Assembly (NCBI GenBank): GCA_946478975.1
Contig: CAMLEO010000048.1
Coordinates: forward strand, 1-32,356
DNA: 32,356 nucleotides
Reading direction: 5' to 3'
DNA from: an uncultured Steroidobacter sp.
Lineage (GTDB): Bacteria; Pseudomonadota; Gammaproteobacteria; Steroidobacterales; Steroidobacteraceae
Below are positions 7,901 through 16,900 of the stretch, in pieces. Numbering within the stretch: position 1 is the stretch's first letter; each line of letters opens with the position of its first letter. Made by a program: the position numbers and the translations under genes. The notes beneath the pieces are model-generated. The model searched no databases. It worked only from the letters and a program-made list of their open reading frames with translations, and was not told the origin of the DNA.

Positions 7901-10900
7901 GCGATTGCCGAGCAGGTCGTAGCCGTAGACCAGCAGCTTCAGCAGCTCCTGCTCGCCGCCGATGCTGATGTATTGCACCTGGCCTGCATCGTCGAACACC
8001 GTGCTGGTCCGGCGCGTAAATTCATCGTGCACTTGCCCCAGGCCGCCGGCCATCCATTGCGCCGCAATCGTGCTGCCGGCATCTTCGTAGGTCACGCGCC
8101 CGAACGTGTCGTAGTTGTAACCCGCCACCTGCCGGCGCTCGAACGCCGTGCCCCGCTGAACGTTGCCGCCTCGGGTCGTCTCGTTCAGCTGTTTCAACTT
8201 ACCATCGGCGTAATACAGATAGGTGCGCTCGTAGTTGTCGTCGCTGTCGATTTCGGTTTTCTTCTGGCCGAAATCATTGTACGTGTACTCCATCGAGCGG
8301 CCGTTCACGCCGGCGCTGCGCAGCCGCCCGACGATGTAGTCCGAAACATCGTATTGCCACGTCGTCGTGATGTCCGGGTCTCGTTGCGAGGTGCGATTGC
8401 CGAACTGGTCGTACACCGTGCTGGTGGTGTCGGTCACCGTATCGACCAGCGTCTGCCTGTTGTTGAACCGCGAGCCACGGTAGGTATCCGTCAGCAGGTT
8501 GCGCTCGTCGTAGCGTGACAATGTGACATAGATTTTGTCGTCTGCGTCGTGCGTGGACTGGGCTTCGAAATAGCGCCGGTTCGCCTGGTCATATTTGTAA
8601 CGCTGTAACGTTGCGAGCACTGCACTCGCCGCCGGGGACGTGCCGCTCACATACGCAGGCCCGGTCGCGCTGTTCAAACGCACGATGGAATGCGTGAGCA
8701 AATTGCCGTTGGCATCGAAGCTGTCCCGATACACCGTACCATTTTGCAAACGCGTGCCGACGCGATTGCCGAACCCGTCGTAGGCGAACTCGGTGATGCG
8801 ACCGCTGCCGTCGATCTGCTTGGTCAGCTCGCCGGCCCCATCGAACACCTGCCGGCGGGTTCGCAGCGTCGTGTACGAACCGTTCGCGCCGTCGAGCAAG
8901 TCCAGCTGAATCACACCGCGGCCGAGAACGTCATAACGCATTGCCTGGGTTTTGTTGACCAGATCCTCCGTGGTCCGGGTCGCCGATGTGTAGGCGTAGG
9001 TGCTCGGCGAATGAATCGCCGTCACGTTGTTGTCCGCGTTGTACTCGTACGTCGTCACGCCACGGGTGCCGACGCTCGACACCGCGTCCTGATGATATTC
9101 GCGGAACAGATAGCCGCCCTCAGCGCGGCGGATGACATTGCCCCAGCGATCGAATGTTTGCTCGACGCGCGGGGAGACATCGCGGCCCTGCTCTCCCATC
9201 GCGTTGTCAAAGTACCAGGGCAGCTGCTGCAGCGTCATGCGCCCGAGCGCATCGTACTGACGATACGTGAAGCGCGAGATGGTGCCGTCGGAACTCAATT
9301 CGTTGCCGGCCTGCTCCTCCCTCACCAGCTCGCCGGCCAGATTGTAGAGATAATGCGTGATGCCATCGGCTGCCTGCTTGGTGATCACGCGTCCATTTGA
9401 ATCGTAGTCGTAGTGCGTCGTATGCACCGTAGACAGCGCGTCGGCCGCCGCCGAGGCCGCACCGTAGATTCGATATTCGTCCGTGACTTCGCCGTACGCG
9501 TTGTACGTGCTGCGTACACCGCTCTGCGTGGCTCCAGAGGAGCTGGTGTAAACATCGACCACATCGATGCGACGACCCAGCGCGTCGTAGCTGTAACGAC
9601 GCTTCAGCACCTGGTTGAATCCCGTCACGACCGCGTTGTTGCCGGCATTGGCTGTCAGCTCCAGATCGCTGGCAGTGACGGCGATGCTCTGTGTTTCGCT
9701 GGTCACGCGACCAGCGAAGTCCACCGTCAGATCTCGTCGATTGCCGCGAGCATCGATCGTGGCGATGGTGTTTCCAGCGAAGTCATAGACGGTTCTCGTG
9801 GTGCGCGTGCTGCCGGCTCCGGGAACGGTCGTCGACTGCGTCACGGCCTGGCCGAACGCGTTGTATGTAAACGTCGTGAATGGGGCAACCGAAACGCGGC
9901 CGATGAACGGATCGGCACTGCCGCCGTTGGCAGCGAGCACCAGCCGCGCCGGCTGCGTCACCTTCGACACGTGGCCGAGCGCGTCATATTCCGTCGTGGT
10001 CGTGTTGTTCAGCGCGTCCGTCTGCGAGACCACGCGACCCAGCTCGTCGTACACGTTGGTTGTCACCACAGTCGCAGTGTTGCGGTTGTTGTTGACCTCG
10101 GTGTAGTTGCCGTTGTCCTGCATGACCACGTAGCTCAAGCCCTTGCGGCGCACGGTGGTCTGCTGATCCAGCGTGTTGTATGTAAACTCGGTGATGCGAT
10201 CCTTGCTGCTCTCCGCGGGCAGCGGCGGGCGCACGGTCGGATCGGGATCGAGGACGCCGGCGGTCGCGTATTCGATGAGGCTGGTGAGATTTCCCAACGC
10301 GTCATAGCTGCGCGCGGTTTGATAACCCATTGCATCGACCGTGCGGGTCTCCCGTCCCATCGCATCGAAGTAATGAGCGGTGTTGCGCCAGACCGGGCTG
10401 CCGCCGCCCTGCGCGAGCTGCGATGTCTGGATCAGATCGCCGAAAGCGTCATAGACATATCGAGTGCTGGCGATGCCCGAGTACGCCGTGCCCTGCCCCG
10501 TCGCCGGATCGAAAGTGCTGTATGCGCTGCTGCCTGGCTGATCGACCTGTGTCTTGCGGCCGAGCGTGTCGTAATACATTTCGATCGTGCGCGAGCTCGC
10601 TCCGCTCAATGCGGAGTTCAACGCCTGCACCGACCACACTTCATCCACGGACAGTGCCCGTACCGTCGACGCATACCGAATCACGAACTTCTGCTCGCCG
10701 AACGACGTGTACGAGAACTTCGTCACCTGGTTCATCGCGTCGACGTCGTGCACCAGGCGCCCGAGCGTGTCGTAGGTTTTGTATTCGTATTGATAGTTGT
10801 CGACGCCGCCGCTGACGCCGGTCAAGAGGCGCGTGCGCACGACGTTGCTGAAAGAGTCGTAGGTCGTTTCCAGCGTGCGCGCAACGGTTCCCGAAGGCTG

Positions 10901-13900
10901 CGTGGCGCCGCCCACGACTTTCCCCGCCGCCGGATCGTACCAACCCGGCAGTTGCACCATGGTCTGTCGGCCCAACCGATCGTAGGAGTAGCGAGTCGAG
11001 CGCTCGTCGCTGGTCCCCACCGCCTCGACGCGACGGGTCAGATTGTTCATCGTGTCGTATTCGAACTTGGTGACCAACTGCCGCGCGACGGGCGAGGACT
11101 CGCCGCTCAGTTGGATTGCCGCCGACGGCGCCGTCTGCGACAGCAGGTTGCCGACGCGGTCGTACGCGTAGCTCCAGGTTCGCTGTTTCTTATCGGTATA
11201 GGTGCACCGGTTGCCAAGCGCGTCGTATGTGTAAGTCTCTTTGTATCCTTTGGCGTCCGTTGTGCTCAGCAGTCGTCCGGCTGCGTCATAAACATACATT
11301 TCGCCACGGGTTACACCGTCGCCGACCGCATGATTACCGCGCGCGGCAGCCAACGCTGCCTCAGTCCGGGCAACAGTACTGCCGACCGTGAGATTGAACC
11401 GGCGGCGCTCGACGATTTGACCGAGCGAGTCATAAACCTGTTCGACCATCGAGCCATCGGGCTGCACGACAAAGCGCTGCCGGCCCACCGCGTCATAAAC
11501 ATAGTCGACGTTGCGGTTCTGCGGGTCGTTCTGGAATGCAGTGAGCGCCGCCTCGACCGTCGTCTTGGTGAAGCCTCCGCTCACCGGTATGGTGTGCGCG
11601 TAGCTGCGCGTCTGCACGACGTGGCCCATCGCGTCGTATGAATTTCGCTTCACATAGACGGTGGTGGTCGTTCCGAACGTGAGCACACGCATGTCATAGA
11701 TCCGTCGACCCGCGGCGTCGTAAACGTACTCGCTGCGTCGATCGCTCGCGTTGGTGACGAGATGCGATGAGACGTACGACTCGCTGAAGTCGCTGGTCGT
11801 GAGCCTGTTCGCGTAATCAACGGTCTCGACGACCTGTCCCAATGCATCGTAGCGGCTCTCACTCACGAGCTGCGCGCCGTCGATCTCTCGCAACGAGAAT
11901 CGCAGCCGCCCCGCAGCGTCATAAGCGAAGCGCGAAACTTGATTGCCCACATCGGCGCGATTCACGCGGGGTCCGATCGCGCTTTCGCTGATCTCTGTGA
12001 GCGCCGGCCGCGCCGCGTAGCGAATGCCCGTGATGACGTTGCCGGCGGCGTCGTACACGCTCTCGGTGATGGCGCCCGCCGCATCGACGGTATATCGCAG
12101 CCGACCGTTCAGGTCGTAGGCGTAACGGGTCCGGCTGATGTTCGCGAGCGTGGTGTCTCTACTGTCGTCGTAACCGAGATTGGTCAGTTCGGTCCGGATC
12201 TGCGCCAGCTGCGCCGAGCTGGCCATGATCGTATCGACCGCGGCCTCCTGCATGTAACTTCCATACAGCCGCTTCTCGGCAACGTTACCGTTCGCGTCGT
12301 AGCGATTCTCGCTGACGATCCACCGGGTGCCGACGAAGCTGCGGAACATGAAGCGCTGGTTGCCGTCGCCGTCGTACACGTACGCCGTGCGTCGATCGTC
12401 CGCGCTGACCGCAGGCATGGACGAAGCTGCGCGATCACCAAACGTTGCAACGATCGACGGATCGAGCCGGGTCGCGTACTGACGCTGGGTCGCTATCCGA
12501 CCGTTGGCGTCATACGTCGTCTCCGAGACTTCACCGAGCGCGTTGACCGTCTGTCGCAGCTGGCCAGCATCGTCGTACACGTACCAGGTGCTTTGGCCGT
12601 TGGCATCGATCTTTCGAGTCAGCTGGCCAGTGCTGTCGTAACGATATTCCGTGGTGAGATTGCTCGAATGCGGCGCGGCCGAGCTGCTGCTGGGCGCCAC
12701 GATCTCCTTGATACGTCGGCCGAGCTCGTCGAACTCATATTGAATGACCTGCTGGTCGGGCTGAGCGAGCGTGCCTTGCGACACTCGCAGCACATTGCCG
12801 TCGGCGTCGTACTCGTAGCTGGTTGTGAGCTGCAAGCCATCCGGATCGACGATCACGCGCGTGCGCCGGTCGTCCAGATCGTATTCGTACTTGGTGACTC
12901 GCACGCCTTCGGTCACGATCCACTGCCGGCCCAGAGCATCGTACGTGTAGGTGCAAACCTGGTTCAGCCCGGCGGGATCGACGCGGCGCTCGAACAACCG
13001 ACGCGCAGCATCGTATGAAAATCGAGTCAGCATATTGCGAGCGTCCCGAGTCTCGCTCAGCAAACCCGTGTGGGTGTCATAACTGTTGCGGGTGACGACG
13101 TTGCCCGACGCATCGGTCACAGTCTCGAGATTGCCGTCCCGATCGTACGTGTAGCTCGTGGTCGCACCCAGATCGTTCGTGACAGACAGGGTCTCGCCGT
13201 TGACGGTGCGCACCGTGGTCACGGAATGACCTTCCGGCGTGATCATCACAACGCTCCGCTGCGCGTCGTGAAACATATATTGCGTGACCTGCCCGCGGGC
13301 ATCGACGTGACGAACGACTCGCCCCAGTGCGTCGTATTCATCACGAGTGGCGCGCTCGAGCGGATCTGTCACCTGCAGGATGCGTCCGCGATCGTCAGTG
13401 CCATAGCTGGTCCTCGTTACCTTGCCGGCAGCGTCAACGCTCTCGATGATTCTTCCGTACGCGTCGTAGTGAATCTGTGTGTTCGCCGCCAGCCCGTCGC
13501 TATCTTCCGTCTGGGCGACCAGGGAGCCGCGCAGGTCATAATCGAAGCGCGTCGTGACCGATTGAGTGCTCGACAGCGCACGCGTCCGCGTCGCCAGCTG
13601 GCCGTACTGATCGTACGTACTGCTGGTCACAAAGCGCAGCGCGTCTGTGACCGCCTTGACCAGCCCTCGCTTCTCATACTCGTAAGTCGTTTGTTGATTC
13701 TTCTCTGCGGGCAGAGCATCGAGCGTCGTGCGCAGCCGCTCGACACCTTGCGCGCCAGTCTTGAGATCCGCATACAAGGACGCGTCGATGCGCGTTCCAT
13801 ATCGGCGCACGATGTGGGCTTGCCCGAACGAGTCGTACTCCGTCCGCGTCACTTCGCCGGCCGGATTGACCGTGTAAGCGAGCCGCCCCTCCGCGTCATA

Positions 13901-16900
13901 GAAATACAAAGTGGCCTGGTCGACGCCGAGTGCGTCGGTAACGATCGACTGCGTGCGACGGCCCAGGGAGTCGTAAACGTAACGCGTGCCGGACGATGCG
14001 ATCGCCGCGGCGATCTCCGCGTCGGTCGGGGTCGGATGTGCGGCCGTCCACGTGAGATCAGCCTCGCCTCCCAACGTTCCAACAACCTCGCCAAACTGGT
14101 TGTAACGGGTGCGAACGCTGCGTTCGTCGTTCGTACCTTCAGCGAATATCTGTCGCACCAGTCGGCCCGCGCCGTCGTAGATATTGTGCGTGCGTCCGCT
14201 GAATGTATCGTCCGTGGTCTGTACGCGGCCGAGCGCATCGAAAGTCACAACCGTCTGCACACGATCGCCGTTCGGACGCAACGTCTCCAGCGAGTTGCGT
14301 GTGCTGTCGACGGTGACGAAATCGTTGTACCGGACAGTGGTGCGTGTATTGGCTGCCTCGTTATAGACGGTCTCGCTGAGCGAGCCGCGCTCGTCCACCG
14401 AGCCGACGATCCGACCCTGCGCATCGTAGAACTGATAGCTGTGCAGCCCTTTGAGATCCGACGGCCGGTAATTGGCAAGCACATCGTCGACCGGCGCGAG
14501 CGCGGCACGTGGAACGAGCGGTTCGTTACCGCCGCCTCCGCTGCGATGGGTGGTGAACGTGAGCACGAAGGATTTGCTGGCGGTGCCGCCGTGACCATCG
14601 CTCACCGTGACGGTGACGGTGTTGGTCGAGGGGTAAGTGATCTGGCCGCTGAAGGTGCGCGTCGCCGGATCGAAGCTCAGGCCGAACGGCATGCCGCTGA
14701 CGGAATAACTCAGCGCATCGCCGTTGGGATCGCTGAAAGGCGGCGGGTTGCCGGCGAGCGACGACAGATTGAACGTCACATATAACGGTACGACCGCAGA
14801 GTGATCGTTGATGCCGCCGTTATAAACCGGTGCACCGTTGCCGATCGTGATCTGCACGCTGTTGGTCACAGACAAGCCGTGGGGATCGGTGGCTTTCAAC
14901 ACCACCGTATAGATACCCTGCGCGCCGGCCGGCACGCCAAAGATGCGCCCGCTCGCCGCATCGACTTGCAATCCGGCAGGCAAGCCGCTTTGTGCGCTAT
15001 AGGTCAGCGCCAGACCTTCGGGATCTGCTGCACCGGCCGGTGTGAAATTGAAAGACTGGCCGGCGGTAGCGCTCTGTGCCGGCAACGCGGCCGTCCAGGT
15101 CGGCGCGCCGTTGGCCTGAACATTCACAGCAAATGACAATCGCACTTCGTCGCCATCGGCATCGCGTGCTTGCAACACCACAGTGCCGCTGCTCGCACCC
15201 GCAGGCGGAGTGCCAGTGAGCACGCGAGTGGTCGCATTGAAACTCAACCAGCTCGGTAAGCTCAGCGCCGAATACGTCAGCGTGCGCTGTTCCGGATCGG
15301 TCGCAGCCCCGACGGACAGCGTGAACGGATCCTGCGCTCTCGCGGTCTGCGTCGCCACCGGCGCCCACGTCAGCGGTCCATCCGTGACTGTGAGCGTGAA
15401 GCTCTTTTCAGTGAAGCCGCCATTTGCATCCGTAACACGCGCGACGATTGTGTAGCTGCCGGCGGCCGTCGGTGTGCCGCTGATCGTGCGTGTACTCGCG
15501 TTGAACGCCATGCCGGGCGGCAACTGCCCTACCGCGATGGAATAGGTGAGATTGGTCGATTCGGCATCGCTCGCAACGGGCAGCACCAACGAGTAGCCAT
15601 TGGCCTGCAGACGCACGCTCGCGTCCGGCAACTCACGCCAGCTGGGTGGCGTGTTGCCGACATTGATGGTCAATGTCACATCCGCGCTCTGGCCGCGATT
15701 GTCGGTCGCAGTGAACGTCACTGTGTAAGTCGTCAGCGCGGTCGGCGGCGTGCCGGTGACCGTCACACCGTCGCCATCCTTCGCCCAGCTCAGCCACGAC
15801 GGCAACGAGCCGACCAGCGAATAATCCAGCGCGTCGCCATCGGCATCGAATGCTGGCATGTGATAAACGAACGGCTTGCCGCCGGTCGCGTTCTGGGTGT
15901 TGACGCCCAGCCACACCGGCGCGCTCACGTCGGCCGCGAGCGGGCTGCGGTTCGCGTATCGAACCGTCTCTACCAGACGGCCGGCGCCGTCATATTTGTT
16001 TTCGGTGAGAAAGCCCAGCGGATCGAGCGTGCCGAGCAGACGGCCGTCGCGATCGTAGAAATATCGTGTGAGGCGTTCGCCGGTTCGTTTCGATGTGACG
16101 CGCGACAAGCCGTCGTACGAGGTCGTCGAAATCGTGCCGACCGCATCCGACTGCGTCTTCAATCGTCCTGCATCGTCATACGTGAACGTCGTCGTGCGAT
16201 CGTCCGCACTGGTCACGAGGTCTACGCCCGTGCCCGCCGTCGTCGCGACATTCAATGTCAGCTTGGTGACTTTGGTGGGATTGGCGGCGCTGTCGACCCA
16301 GCTCGACGTGCTCGCGATCCTGCCGGCGTAGCGCGTGAGGGTGAGCAGATTGCCCGCCGCGTCGTAGGTGTATCCGGTCACGGAGCCGGCAGCATCGACC
16401 TCATATAACAACCGGCCGGCGACATCATAAAAGCTGTAGCGGCGATTCTGCTGCGCATCCTGCGACATCAGCTGGCGGCCCTGCGCGTCGTAGAAATATC
16501 GGTTGCCGCGGTTCACGCTGCCGTCGCTGCTGACCACGCTCACCAGACGGCCGACGCCATCGTAGGTGCTAATAATGTTCAACCCGGTGCCGCTGGTCAC
16601 CGTGGTCGTGTGAGCTTTGTCGTCATAGACGGTGGTCTGTGTACCGTTCGCGTCGGTGCGCGAAATCTGGCGACCCATACCGTCATAACCAAAGCTGCTC
16701 ATGCCGACGCGCTGGTCTCGCCCCGAGCCGCGGACAGCCAGTGTCTGTCGCAGCAGACCCTGGCCGTCATACACATACTCCGTAACACTGGCAGCGGCAT
16801 CGAGCACGCCGGCACCGCTGCTGTCGGTCCTGGCATATGCGGTGGTTTTGCTCAGGTTGCCGCGGAAGTCATATTCGTACTGGGTGAGCTCGATCTGCGC

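Noticed and set aside
7000..14500. Frequent CGTCGTA-type words suggesting a CRISPR array or DNA tandem repeat
   Set aside because: They are irregularly spaced and encode the Tyr-Asp motif of diverged protein repeats, with no constant repeat-spacer pattern.
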